Positions 8,280 to 16,394 of a DNA stretch of 60,945 bases are shown here, piece after piece. The stretch covers positions 65,345-126,289 of the forward strand of contig NZ_JASMRU010000016.1 in the NCBI RefSeq assembly GCF_030462585.1, in the 5' to 3' direction. The stretch's first letter is position 1. Every line of letters starts with the position of its first letter. The position numbers and the translations under genes were made by a program. The notes under the pieces are model-generated. The model worked only from the letters and a program-made list of their open reading frames with translations, searched no databases and was not told the origin of the DNA. This stretch comes from Pseudomonas sp. CAN1. Lineage in GTDB: Bacteria > Pseudomonadota > Gammaproteobacteria > Pseudomonadales > Pseudomonadaceae.

Positions 8280-8621
8280 TCAAGCTTTCACATAGACCCA
8301 CGCCTGCAAGCCCGACTGCAGGCTGGCGTTGATCCGCTGGTAGTCGGACACCTCGTAAGCGTCTGCCGCCAGCAATTCCTCGTGGCTGATCTCGAACACG
8401 GTGCCGGGCACCCGGTCGGCGTCTTCGCCGCTGTAGTGGACGATGGGGTGGTGGGTCTTGCCGCTGGTAGCCAGCACGGCCGGGTCGGTGATTTCCACCC
8501 AATCCTGGCGGAAGCCCACCAGGGCATCGGCGTGGCCCTGCAGCTCGCGGCCGAAGCTGGAGAGCTGCACGGCCTTGTCCTGCAGGGTGCCGTAGGAGAA
8601 CAGCAGTACGGTTTCACTCAT
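8280..8621 (-). CDS. Gamma-glutamylcyclotransferase (AIG2-like) family protein
   Basis: The 113-residue protein begins MSETVLLFSYGTLQ; the YGTL motif near residues 10-13 is the substrate-binding signature. GTVFEISHEELLAADAYE (about 74-92) contains the acidic residue that acts as catalytic Glu in the family. Members release 5-oxoproline from gamma-glutamyl amines or peptides in the cytoplasm. The start at 8619-8621 is chosen over a longer frame because it begins as the family does. The M24 peptidase gene ends only 14 nt upstream, so the two are co-transcribed and may together process small peptides. Confidence 0.85.
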   Translation of the reverse strand: MSETVLLFSYGTLQDKAVQLSSFGRELQGHADALVGFRQDWVEITDPAVLATSGKTHHPIVHYSGEDADRVPGTVFEISHEELLAADAYEVSDYQRINASLQSGLQAWVYVKA

Positions 8622-8635
8622 TGCAACGCTCCGGG

Positions 8636-9301
8636 TCAGGCCAGCAGGTCTTCGTAGAAGGCGCCGTAGGCCTTGCTCGGGTGGGCGATCTGGATTTCCA
8701 GGATCCACAGGCCGCCATGGGGTTGCTCGGCGTAGTCGCCCAGGTCACCGGCACGGTAGATGGCGTGGGGGAAGTCGCTGACGCGGTGGCCCTTGATGTC
8801 GAGGTTGAGCTTCCAGCCCATGGCCTCGGCCTGCTGGTGGGCAAAGTCGTACAGCTCGACGCCGCTGCAGCCGGTTTCGCGCCAGCGCGCCTCGACGCGC
8901 TCGAACAGCGTCTTCGCCGCTGCCGCGCAGGCGGTCATCTCCGGGTCGTCTCCGGTGACGAAGGTGGCGCCGGCGTCGCCTTCATGGCCGCGCCAGACCA
9001 CGCCCATGTCGATGAAGTAGATGTCGTTGTCGCCCAGCACCGGGTTGCCTTCGGAGCGCTGCTTGAAGGTCTTCAGGGTGTTGGCGCCGAAACGGATCAG
9101 CAGCGGGTGCCAGATGCGCTCCATGCCCAGGTCGGTGAGGACCTGCTTGCCGATGGCAACGGCTTCCAGCTCGGTCAGGCCGGGGCGCATCGCGGCGGCG
9201 ATGGCGTCCACGGCTTCCCAGGTGCGGGCCTGGGCGTATTGCATCGATTCCAGCGCGTAATTCGCGCCGACGGCTTCCTTGGCATACACGGCGGTATTCA
9301 T
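8636..9301 (-). CDS. M24 family metallopeptidase (Xaa-Pro aminopeptidase-like), 221 aa
   Basis: This is a single pita-bread catalytic domain without the N-terminal domain of full-length prolidases. Candidate metal ligands are visible in order: IDMG (Asp, near 98), HEGDAGATF (Asp, near 109), GHRVSDFPHA (His, near 172-179), ILEIQIAHP (Glu, near 202) and the C-terminal FYEDLL (Glu). It should be a cytoplasmic metal-dependent dipeptidase or aminopeptidase. It leads a two-gene unit with the cyclotransferase-like gene. Two imperfect 18-20 bp direct repeats lie directly upstream at 9317-9354. Confidence 0.85.
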   Translation of the reverse strand: MNTAVYAKEAVGANYALESMQYAQARTWEAVDAIAAAMRPGLTELEAVAIGKQVLTDLGMERIWHPLLIRFGANTLKTFKQRSEGNPVLGDNDIYFIDMGVVWRGHEGDAGATFVTGDDPEMTACAAAAKTLFERVEARWRETGCSGVELYDFAHQQAEAMGWKLNLDIKGHRVSDFPHAIYRAGDLGDYAEQPHGGLWILEIQIAHPSKAYGAFYEDLLA

Positions 9302-9628
9302 GGGGCTCTCTCTATGAAGAACTTGGGCTTTAAGAAGAACTATGGGTCTTTAAGAACAAGTGGCTGTCGAATGCACTGTGTCGCCATATAGATTTCTACA
9401 TAGCGATGGCGATGTGCAACCCGTTTCGCGCATGCCTCTTCCCGCGAGGCATGCGGCCTTGCCTTGGACTGGCCGGGTAGTTGTCGAGGTCGTGTTGCTG
9501 TGGCAGCAACGCAACCTGCGAAAAAAGCATTAGGTTATGCCTTCCGGCGATTTGTCCTGCGCTGTAGGACCGATCAGGATAGGCAACCGTGATTGAAAGC
9601 CCCGTCTTACCAAGGAACACAGCAAGCG
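9302..9628. other. Divergent intergenic region with tandem repeat and dyad
   Basis: The gap separates the M24 gene (leftward) and the serine acetyltransferase gene (rightward). It holds two tandem copies of AAGAAC..GGG..CTTTAAG at 9317-9334 and 9335-9354, and a 9-bp dyad GCATGCCTC/GAGGCATGC at 9430-9454. No small gene is seen. Confidence 0.5.
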
Positions 9629-10582
9629 ATGAATGACGCCAAGCGACTGAACGAAAACGGCCCGGTGAACTGGCAACTGGCGCAGATCGTCGAGGACCTG
9701 CGTGGCGCGCGCAACGAATGGCGCAGCCGCACCGGCCGCCACCCGGAGCAGGGCGGCCGCGAGCTGCCGTCGCGCCAGTCCATCGAGGAAGTGGTGGAGC
9801 GCCTGGCCAGTGCGCTGTTCCCCATGCGCCTGGGCCCGAACGACCTGCGCGAAGAGAGCGAAGACTTCTTCGTCGGCCACACCCTCGATGCGGCGCTGAA
9901 TGCGCTGCTGGTGCAGGCCCGCCTGGAACTGCGCTACAGCGCGCGGCAGCGCGGCGACGTGGTCGACAGCCGAATCGACGAGCACGCCGTGGTGCTGGTG
10001 CGCGACTTTGCCCGCGCGCTGCCCGAGATGCGCAAGCTGCTCGATGCCGACGTGCTCGCCGCCTACCAGGGCGACCCGGCGGCGCGCAGCGTGGACGAGG
10101 TGCTGCTGTGCTATCCAGGAGTGGTGGCGGTCATCCATCACCGCCTCGCGCACCACCTGTACAACGCCGGCCTGCCGCTGCTGGCGCGGATGATCTCGGA
10201 GCTGGCGCACTCGGCCACCGGCATCGACATCCACCCCGGCGCACAGATCGGCAGCAGCTTCTTCATCGACCATGGCACCGGCGTGGTCATCGGCGAAACC
10301 GCGATCATCGGCAAGCAGGTACGCATCTACCAGGCCGTGACTCTGGGGGCGAAGCGCTTCACTTCCGACGAAACCGGCCAGCTGCACAAGGGCGAGCCGC
10401 GCCACCCGATCGTCGAGGATGAAGTGGTGATCTACGCCGGCGCCACCATCCTCGGCCGCGTCACCATCGGCAAGGGCTCGACCATCGGCGGCAACGTCTG
10501 GCTGACCCGCAGCGTGCCGCCGGGCAGCCAGGTCAGCCAGGCCAGCCTGCAGCATGACGAGAGCCGTTGCGGCAAGGACTGA
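9629..10582 (+). CDS. epsC: Serine O-acetyltransferase, EpsC type
   Basis: The 317-residue protein has a helical N-terminal domain (about 1-190) and a left-handed beta-helix of hexapeptide repeats (about 190-300). HPGAQIGSSFFIDHGTGVVIGETAIIG, a stretch around residues 205-235, carries the two histidines typical of serine acetyltransferase catalysis. The enzyme makes O-acetylserine from serine and acetyl-CoA, the step before cysteine. It is longer than the 258-273 residue CysE and matches the EpsC subgroup. ATG at 9629 follows AAGGA; an upstream TTG at 9593 is possible but lacks a site. The next gene is convergent, so it stands alone. Confidence 0.9.
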   Translation: MNDAKRLNENGPVNWQLAQIVEDLRGARNEWRSRTGRHPEQGGRELPSRQSIEEVVERLASALFPMRLGPNDLREESEDFFVGHTLDAALNALLVQARLELRYSARQRGDVVDSRIDEHAVVLVRDFARALPEMRKLLDADVLAAYQGDPAARSVDEVLLCYPGVVAVIHHRLAHHLYNAGLPLLARMISELAHSATGIDIHPGAQIGSSFFIDHGTGVVIGETAIIGKQVRIYQAVTLGAKRFTSDETGQLHKGEPRHPIVEDEVVIYAGATILGRVTIGKGSTIGGNVWLTRSVPPGSQVSQASLQHDESRCGKD

Positions 10583-10586
10583 CGCC

Positions 10587-11336
10587 TCACAGGTTGGCGA
10601 CGCCGCCGTCCACCAGTAGCTCGCTGCCGACCATGAAGCCCGACTCGTCGGACGCCAGGAACACTGCGGCGCTGGCCAGTTCCCAGACGCTGCCCAGGCG
10701 GCCGATGGGGACCAGCTGGCGAATCTGCTGGCGCATCGCGGCCTGCTGCTCCGGCGGCAGGCCAAGCTTGCCCAGCGCCGGGGTTTCGGTCGGGCCGGGG
10801 CTCAGGCCGTTGACCCGGATGCCGCGTCCCGCCAGTTCCCCCGACAGCGTGCGCGCCAGTGACAGCAGACCCGCCTTGCTCGCCGCGTAGGCGCTGCTCT
10901 GTGGCAGGCCGATGTGCGCGCTGGTGGAGCCGCAGAGGATCACCGAGGCGGGGTTGGCCAGCAGCGGCAACAGAGCCTGGATCAGGAAGAACGGACCCAT
11001 CAGGTTGGTTGCCATGAGCTGGTTCCAGGTCGCTGCGTCCCAGTCCTCCAAGGGGCGGTGGGTGACGTCGCCGGCGTTGACGAACAGCACGTCCAGGCGC
11101 GGCCAGCTTTGTATCAGTTCATCGGCCAGCTGCCGTTGCGCGGCGATATCGCCGGCGTCGCTGCGCAGGGTGATGACCGCGTCGCCCAGCTCATCCTGCA
11201 CCTGTTCCAGTGCCTTTGCGTCGCGCCCGGTCACGGCCACTCGGGCGCCTTCGGCGACGAAGCGGCGGGCCGTTTCCAGGCCGATGCCGCTGCTGCCGCC
11301 AGTGATCAGTGCGTACTTGTCCTGCAAGCGATTCAT
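10587..11336 (-). CDS. SDR family NAD(P)-dependent oxidoreductase
   Basis: A 249-residue classical short-chain dehydrogenase: the cofactor motif TGGSSGIG is at about 12-19, NAG near 87-89, the catalytic Ser in CGSTSAH near 135 and YAASK near 148-152. VNGLSPGPTETP follows as usual. The ATG at 11334-11336 is preceded by GAGGA. It diverges from the HxlR regulator gene, and a strong palindrome lies between them, so it is very probably the target of that regulator. The substrate is unknown; HxlR-SDR pairs often respond to reactive aldehydes or quinones. Confidence 0.9.
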   Translation of the reverse strand: MNRLQDKYALITGGSSGIGLETARRFVAEGARVAVTGRDAKALEQVQDELGDAVITLRSDAGDIAAQRQLADELIQSWPRLDVLFVNAGDVTHRPLEDWDAATWNQLMATNLMGPFFLIQALLPLLANPASVILCGSTSAHIGLPQSSAYAASKAGLLSLARTLSGELAGRGIRVNGLSPGPTETPALGKLGLPPEQQAAMRQQIRQLVPIGRLGSVWELASAAVFLASDESGFMVGSELLVDGGVANL

Positions 11337-11383
11337 GCTCTCGTGTCCTCGTTGAGATGGCTTGCAGGCCAGTATTTTCACAA

Positions 11384-11420
11384 TGGTATCCTTTGCCTAG
11401 TAGGCACCGATTGGATACCA
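11384..11420. promoter_or_regulatory. HxlR-type operator between the SDR and HxlR genes
   Basis: Two nested dyads are visible: outer TGGTATCC (11384-11391) with GGATACCA (11413-11420), and inner TGCCTA-G-TAGGCA (11394-11406). The whole lies between the divergent starts and would overlap both promoters. HxlR-family proteins are dimeric winged-helix regulators that bind such spaced palindromes near their own gene. Confidence 0.75.
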
Positions 11421-11439
11421 GGCAACCCCGAGGATCGCC

Positions 11440-11790
11440 ATGAGCAACGACGCGCTGTCGCCGCCTGAAGAAAAAAACTGCCCGATGCTGCGCTTCGTCA
11501 GCCTGATCTCCGGCAAGTGGGCAATTCCGATCCTCTACCGGCTGATCGTCACCGATACGCCGATCCGTTTCAGCGAGCTGCAGCGCGCTGTGGCGCCCAT
11601 CACCCAGAAGGAGCTGACCCGCCAGCTGCGCCTGTTCGAGCAGCGCGGGCTGGTGCAGCGCAAGGTGTTCGCCGAGGTGCCGCCACGGGTGGAGTACCGC
11701 ATCACCGTGCTGGGCAGCAGCCTGCGCCCGACCCTGGACTCCCTGGCCGGCTGGATGCGCAGCCACGGCCATCGGCTGAAGGGCGACTAA
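11440..11790 (+). CDS. HxlR family transcriptional regulator
   Basis: The 116-residue protein is a single winged helix: CPMLRFVSLISGKWAIPIL, then the recognition region ITQKELTRQLRLFEQRGLV and the wing PPRVEYRITVLG, all standard for HxlR/DUF24. The conserved N-terminal cysteine (Cys14) just before the first helix is the residue used for redox or electrophile sensing in several relatives (YodB, HypR), so such sensing is possible here. The gene diverges from the SDR gene with a strong palindrome between them. It is expected to repress the SDR gene and itself. Confidence 0.9.
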   Translation: MSNDALSPPEEKNCPMLRFVSLISGKWAIPILYRLIVTDTPIRFSELQRAVAPITQKELTRQLRLFEQRGLVQRKVFAEVPPRVEYRITVLGSSLRPTLDSLAGWMRSHGHRLKGD

Positions 11791-12132
11791 GCGAAGCGGG
11801 GGAGTTGACAGTGGCCCCGGTCCTTCAGCAGTATCCGTCAGACGTTTCGCGCAACATCTTCCTGCGCAACGACGTATTCCGAGCCTCGCACTCAAGAGAA
11901 ACCCATGTTCTCCATCCACGACCATTCGCTCTCTGCTTCGGGCTCCGCTGCCCGGGCTTGCGCGTGCGTCGTGGTTGCCAAGAAATCGAAGAAACAGTCG
12001 CTCATTTGACCGGGGCGCTGTCCCGTCAGATGGGCTGACTGGACACAAGGCGCAAGGTCGAACCTCTACCCCCGCTTGATTCCCGCACCCTCCCTGACGG
12101 CGACCCGACGGTCAGCCACAAGGAGTTTTTGC
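11791..12132 (+). other. Leader region before the DapA-like gene
   Basis: The 342-nt gap carries no convincing gene. TTGACA at 11815-11820 with CAGTAT 18 nt further on is a weak promoter candidate. AGGAG at 12121-12125 is the ribosome binding site of the next gene. Confidence 0.35.
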
Positions 12133-13005
12133 ATGTCCAGTTTTCGCGGTATCTGGGTGGCCCTGGCCACTCCCTTTCGTTCTGGTGAAGTCGATTATCC
12201 CGCCCTGCAGGGGCTGGTGAGCGGGCTGCTGGAAGACGGCGTCGCCGGCTTCGTGGTCTGCGGCACCACCGGCGAAGCCGCCGCGCTCAGCCACGACGAG
12301 CAGCTCGCCGTGCTCGACGCGGTGCTGCAATGGGTGCCGCCGCAGCAGGTGATCATGGGCCTGGCCGGCAACAACCTGCGCGAGCTGCTGGCCTTCCAGC
12401 AGGAAGTCCAGCGCCGCCCGCTGGCCGGCGTGCTGGTGCCTGCGCCGTACTACATCCGCCCGTCGCAGCAGGGCCTGGAGGTGTTCTTCCAGACCGTTGC
12501 CGATGCTTCCAGCGTGCCGGTCGTGCTCTACGACATTCCTTACCGCACCGGCGTGCGCATCGAGCGCGAGACCCTGCGCCGCATCGTCCGCCATCCGAAC
12601 ATCGCGGCGATCAAGGACTGCGGCGGCGACGTGGAAACCACCCTGGCGCTGATCGCCGACGGCCACATCGAAGTGCTCACCGGCGAGGACCTGCAGATCT
12701 TCGCCAACCTCTGCATGGGCGGCGCCGGCGCCATCTCGGCCTCGGCCCACGTGCGCGCCGACCTCTATGTGCGCATGCAGCGCGAGATGGAAGCCAACGA
12801 CATCAACGCTGCGCGGCGCACCTTCCAGCGCCTGCTGCCGTGGATGCAGGCCGCCTTCGCCGAGCCCAACCCGGCCGCGGTAAAGGGCGCCCTGGCCCTG
12901 CAGGGGCTGATGGCCAACGAGCTGCGCGAACCGATGCAGGCCTGCTCGGAAGCGACCCTGGAGCGCCTGCGCCGGGTGCTGGCTGACCTGGAGGCGTGCG
13001 ACTAG
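12133..13005 (+). CDS. DapA-like class I aldolase (4-hydroxy-tetrahydrodipicolinate synthase family)
   Basis: The 290-residue TIM barrel carries the family landmarks: GTTGEAAALSHDEQ near 43-57, YDIPYRTG with the proton-relay Tyr near 136, and IAAIKDCGGD with the Schiff-base Lys near 163. ATG at 12133 is 7 nt after AGGAG. The catalytic triad residues are present, so it could be a genuine dihydrodipicolinate synthase. The asparagine commonly found in YNVP is replaced by Asp, and no lysine genes are nearby. It may therefore be a paralogue acting on another 2-keto acid. Family certain, substrate not. Confidence 0.85.
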   Translation: MSSFRGIWVALATPFRSGEVDYPALQGLVSGLLEDGVAGFVVCGTTGEAAALSHDEQLAVLDAVLQWVPPQQVIMGLAGNNLRELLAFQQEVQRRPLAGVLVPAPYYIRPSQQGLEVFFQTVADASSVPVVLYDIPYRTGVRIERETLRRIVRHPNIAAIKDCGGDVETTLALIADGHIEVLTGEDLQIFANLCMGGAGAISASAHVRADLYVRMQREMEANDINAARRTFQRLLPWMQAAFAEPNPAAVKGALALQGLMANELREPMQACSEATLERLRRVLADLEACD

Positions 13006-13077
13006 GCGCCGCGTCGGGGCGTGGGCGGCGCAGGATGCAGTAGGATCACGCCGTCACGACCCGCCAAGGAGGCGCCC

Positions 13078-13431
13078 ATGGGTATTCGCGGAAACGACCG
13101 CCAGATCGACAACATCGAGTTCAACGTCAGCGACATCGCGCGCAGCAAGGCTTTCTACGGCAGCGCCTTCGGCTGGACCTTCACCGACTACGGCCCCACC
13201 TACAGCGAATTCAGCGACGGCCGCCTCACCGGCGGCTTCACCACCGGCGAACCGGTGCGCCCCGGCGGCCCGCTGGTGATCCTCTACGCCGACGACCTGG
13301 CGCAGGCCCAGGCGCGCCTCGAAGCCGCCGGCGCCACCATCAGCCGCGCGACCTTCGCCTTCCCCGGTGGCCGGCGCTTTCACTTCATCGATCCGGACGG
13401 CTACGAGCTGGCGGTGTGGTCGGCGGACTGA
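13078..13431 (+). CDS. VOC family (glyoxalase/bleomycin-resistance fold) protein
   Basis: The 117-residue protein starts MGIRGNDRQIDNIEFNVSD and shows two beta-alpha-beta-beta-beta modules: DIARSKAFYGSAFGW near 20-34 and FHFIDPDGYELAVW near 101-114, where the Glu is a usual metal ligand. The first His ligand of metal-binding VOC enzymes is replaced by Glu/Asn in NIEFNV, so metal binding is uncertain. It starts 72 nt after the aldolase gene and may share its transcript. Its last 31 nt overlap the 3' end of the convergent LysR gene. Confidence 0.85.
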   Translation: MGIRGNDRQIDNIEFNVSDIARSKAFYGSAFGWTFTDYGPTYSEFSDGRLTGGFTTGEPVRPGGPLVILYADDLAQAQARLEAAGATISRATFAFPGGRRFHFIDPDGYELAVWSAD

Positions 13432-14291
13432 GCCCTGACCTGTTCGATATAGCGCCGCACCAGCGGTGATTTCTCGAAGCGCCGGTGCAGCAGCGACAGC
13501 CACGAGCGCGGCGCGCAGTCGGCCAGCGGGCGGTAGTTCACCTGTGGCAGCTGCACCCGTTTCACCACGGATTCCGGGACGATGGCGATGCCGCGGCCCA
13601 GCGACACCAGGGCGATCACCGCGACCAGGCTGCCCGGCTGCTGGCCCAGGTGCGGGGTGAAGCCGCCAGCGCTGGCGACTTCCAGCGTGCCGGACATCTG
13701 CTCGGGGAGAATGAAGGTTTCCCCGCTCAGCCGCGCCGCGCGAATCTCCGGCAGCTCGTTGAGGCGCGAGGAGGCGGGCAGGGCGAGGACGAAGCCTTCC
13801 TCCTGCAGCGCGATGGCTTCCAGCTCTTCCGGCAGGCTCATGGGCGAGCGCACGTAGGCGAGGTCCAGCACACCGTCGCGCACCTGCGCTGGCAGCTGCG
13901 CCATGGGCGCTTCGCGGATGTCCAGGTCCACCGCCGGCAGGGCGCGGGTGAATTGCTCGACATGCTGCTGCAGCACGCCGGAGTAAGCCGCCGAGGCCAC
14001 GTAGCCCAAACGCAGGTGGCCGGTTTCGCCGCGGCCGGCGCGCTGCGCGCCCAGTTGCGCGGCGTCGAACTGGCGCACCGCGAGTTCGGCCTCGGCCAGC
14101 AGGGCCTCGCCAGCGGCAGTCAGGCGCACCTCGCGCTGGCTGCGCTGGAACAGCAGCACGCCCAGCTCCTTTTCCATGTCCTGGATCTGCCGGCTCAGGG
14201 TCGGCGGGGCGATGCCCAACTGCTCGGCCGCGCGGGTGAAGTGGCCGTGGCGGGCGACGCTGAGGAAGTAGCGGAAATGACGGATTTCCAT
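13401..14291 (-). CDS. LysR family transcriptional regulator
   Basis: The 296-residue protein begins MEIRHFRYFLSVARHGHFTRAAEQL, with an HTH through residue 60, and a periplasmic-binding-protein-like effector domain after about residue 90 (HLRLGYVASAAY). The divergent neighbour is an MFS exporter with a TTAG-N7-CTAA box between, so it likely controls that exporter. ATG at 14289-14291 is chosen because the HTH begins there. Confidence 0.9.
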   Translation of the reverse strand: MEIRHFRYFLSVARHGHFTRAAEQLGIAPPTLSRQIQDMEKELGVLLFQRSQREVRLTAAGEALLAEAELAVRQFDAAQLGAQRAGRGETGHLRLGYVASAAYSGVLQQHVEQFTRALPAVDLDIREAPMAQLPAQVRDGVLDLAYVRSPMSLPEELEAIALQEEGFVLALPASSRLNELPEIRAARLSGETFILPEQMSGTLEVASAGGFTPHLGQQPGSLVAVIALVSLGRGIAIVPESVVKRVQLPQVNYRPLADCAPRSWLSLLHRRFEKSPLVRRYIEQVRAQSADHTASS

Positions 14292-14296
14292 GTTCG

Positions 14297-14311
14297 TTAG
14301 TCGCAGGCTAA
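14297..14311. promoter_or_regulatory. LysR-type operator TTAG-N7-CTAA
   Basis: A perfect 4+7+4 dyad lies just upstream of the LysR start, in the space shared with the MFS gene. A further GCTAAC half site follows nearby. The T...A dyad form matches LysR recognition sites, so it is the probable autoregulatory site. Confidence 0.55.
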
Positions 14312-14432
14312 TGACGAAGGCCGCCGTGGCTAACAAGCCCGGCGCGGGTGGGCGTTACCGTGGAGGCAACACTACAAGGCTGGCGCGGCGAGGGCAAAAC
14401 CCTGCACGTCGGCCAGCGCTGGAAGCCCTGCC

Positions 14433-15980
14433 ATGTCCGACCACGTGATTCGCCAACGTCCCTCCGCCCGTTTCACCCTGCTGACTGCCTCGGCGGTGTG
14501 CGCGCTGATCATCCTCGATACCAATATCGTCGCCGTTTCGCTGCCGAGCATCGCCCGCGACCTGTCCGGCTCCTTCGCCGATATCGAGTGGGTGGTCAGC
14601 GCCTACCTGCTGGCCTTCGCCGCCTGCCTGCTGCCCGCCGGCAGCCTGGCCGACCGTTTCGGCCGGCGGCGCATGCTGCTGCTCGGGCTGGTGCTGTTCG
14701 GTGCCGCCTCGCTGGCTTGTGGTGCTGCGCCGAGCCTGCTGTTCCTCGATATCGCCCGCGCTGCCAAGGGCGTTGGCGCTGCGCTGTTGCTGACCTCGGC
14801 GCTGGCCGCCATCGGCCACCGTTTCCACGAACCCGAGGAGCGCCTGCGCGCCTGGGCCTTCTGGGGCGCGTGCATGGGCGCCACCATCACCTTTGCGCCG
14901 CTGCTGGGCGGGGTGATTTCCGCGACCCTGGGCTGGCGCTGGATCTTCTACCTCAACCTGCCGCTGGTGGTGCTGCTGGGAGCGATGGCGCTGCGCAGCA
15001 TCGAGGAGTCCCGCGACAGCGCGGCGGCGCGCCTTGACCCGCTGGGCAGCCTGACCTTTGCCGGCGGCCTGGGCTACCTGATCTGGGCGCTGATCGACGG
15101 CAATCGCGTCGGCTGGGACAGCCCGCCGACCCTCGCGCGGCTGCTGGTCAGCGCCGGCCTGCTGGGCCTGTTCGTGCTGGTGGAGCGCAGCCAGGCGCGA
15201 CCGATGATCGACCTGCGGCTGATGCGCAGCGGCCGCTTCATCGGCGCCTTGCTCGGCATGTTCGCCTACGCCGCCTGTGCCCAGGTGATGATGACCCTGC
15301 TGCCGCTGTACCTGCAGAACGGCCTGCAGCTGTCGGCGGTGGCTGCGGGTGCGGGGATGTTGCCGTTTGCCCTGGCGATGCTGCTGGCGCCACGGGTGGG
15401 CATGCGTCTGAGCACGCGCTTCAGCCCGGCGCAGATTTTCGCCTTCGGTCTGGTGCTGGTCGGTGCGGGCAACCTGCTCTGCGCGCTGGCGGCCGGGCAG
15501 GGCGGTTACCTGGCCTTCGCCCTCGCCAGCCTGGTACTGGGCGCCGGCGCCGGGCTGCTCAACGGCGACACGCAGAAGAACATCATGGCCTGCGTGCCCC
15601 GTGAGCGCACCGGCATGGCCTCGGGGCTGAGCACCACCACGCGCTTCGCCGCCATCGTGCTGGCCATTGGCGCTCTTGGCGGCGTCCTGGCCGCACACAG
15701 CGCCCAGCTGCTGCGCGATGCGCTGGCACGGCTGGCGCCGATGCAGCTGGACAAGGCTGCGGAGATGGCGACCCGCGCGGCGGCCGGCGACTTCACGGCG
15801 GCGCTGGCGCTGGTCGACCCGGCCCTGCGCGATGCGCTGGCGCCGGCCGTGCGCCAGGCCTTCGTAGGTGGTTTCCAGAGCGTGCTGCTGGCGGTGGGCA
15901 TCGCTGCCCTGGTGTTCGCCGTGCTGGTGGGCGTGCTGCTCGGTCGGCCGATGCCGGTGCACGAGCCGCTACCGGCCTGA
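14433..15980 (+). CDS. MFS transporter, DHA2 (14-TMS drug efflux) family
   Basis: The 515-residue protein has about 14 membrane helices. Helix 1 carries ILDTNIVAVSLPSIARDL (near 30-45), and the loop after helix 2 carries GSLADRFGRRRML, the MFS motif A. These are the marks of EmrB/QacA-type proton-driven exporters. It should pump a lipophilic toxin or metabolite out across the inner membrane. There is no adjacent EmrA-type adaptor. The divergent LysR gene is the likely regulator. Confidence 0.9.
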   Translation: MSDHVIRQRPSARFTLLTASAVCALIILDTNIVAVSLPSIARDLSGSFADIEWVVSAYLLAFAACLLPAGSLADRFGRRRMLLLGLVLFGAASLACGAAPSLLFLDIARAAKGVGAALLLTSALAAIGHRFHEPEERLRAWAFWGACMGATITFAPLLGGVISATLGWRWIFYLNLPLVVLLGAMALRSIEESRDSAAARLDPLGSLTFAGGLGYLIWALIDGNRVGWDSPPTLARLLVSAGLLGLFVLVERSQARPMIDLRLMRSGRFIGALLGMFAYAACAQVMMTLLPLYLQNGLQLSAVAAGAGMLPFALAMLLAPRVGMRLSTRFSPAQIFAFGLVLVGAGNLLCALAAGQGGYLAFALASLVLGAGAGLLNGDTQKNIMACVPRERTGMASGLSTTTRFAAIVLAIGALGGVLAAHSAQLLRDALARLAPMQLDKAAEMATRAAAGDFTAALALVDPALRDALAPAVRQAFVGGFQSVLLAVGIAALVFAVLVGVLLGRPMPVHEPLPA

Positions 15981-16129
15981 AACGGCCGTTTGTCTGCCAA
16001 CTGATGGCAGGGCGGCAGTTGCCGGAACTGTCGTTTGCCCGCTCGGGTCAGGAATCAGGAAGAGTGCGCGCTGTGCGCCTCGTTGCCGCCATCCTGAGAA
16101 CCGGCCAGCCAAGGCCAGGGGGAAACCGC

Positions 16130-16381
16130 ATGCAGCAGTCAGCCGAGCCGGAGTTCATGGCACCCAGTGAATACCTGACCTCCAGCGGCGTCGCCGTGTT
16201 GATGTCGCCGCGTTACATCGCCCCGGGCAAGGTCGGTGAAGTGCTGCTGTCGCTGGCGAAGATGCCGGCCGGGGTGTCGCCGCTGGACGTGGTGGTCGGC
16301 CCGTGGGAGTCCCACGAGGAAGCCTTCCAGGCGTCCCATGACGCAGCCGAGCGCTGGGTCGAGGGGCTCGACGACGCCTGA
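16130..16381 (+). CDS. Hypothetical cytoplasmic protein, 83 aa
   Basis: The start at 16130 (MQQSAEPEFMAPSEYL) follows AGGGGG by 6 nt and is preferred to a longer in-frame start at 16004, whose extra residues are basic and low in complexity. The protein is soluble and acidic at its C-terminus (DAAERWVEGLDDA). I do not recognise a domain. The next gene is convergent 14 nt away, so it is probably transcribed alone. Confidence 0.6.
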   Translation: MQQSAEPEFMAPSEYLTSSGVAVLMSPRYIAPGKVGEVLLSLAKMPAGVSPLDVVVGPWESHEEAFQASHDAAERWVEGLDDA

Positions 16382-16394
16382 GCAGGCGCGGCCG

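Noticed and set aside
12133-13005. Naming the aldolase as dapA
   Set aside because: Family motifs fit, but the YDIP change and the lack of lysine genes nearby leave the substrate open, so no symbol was given.
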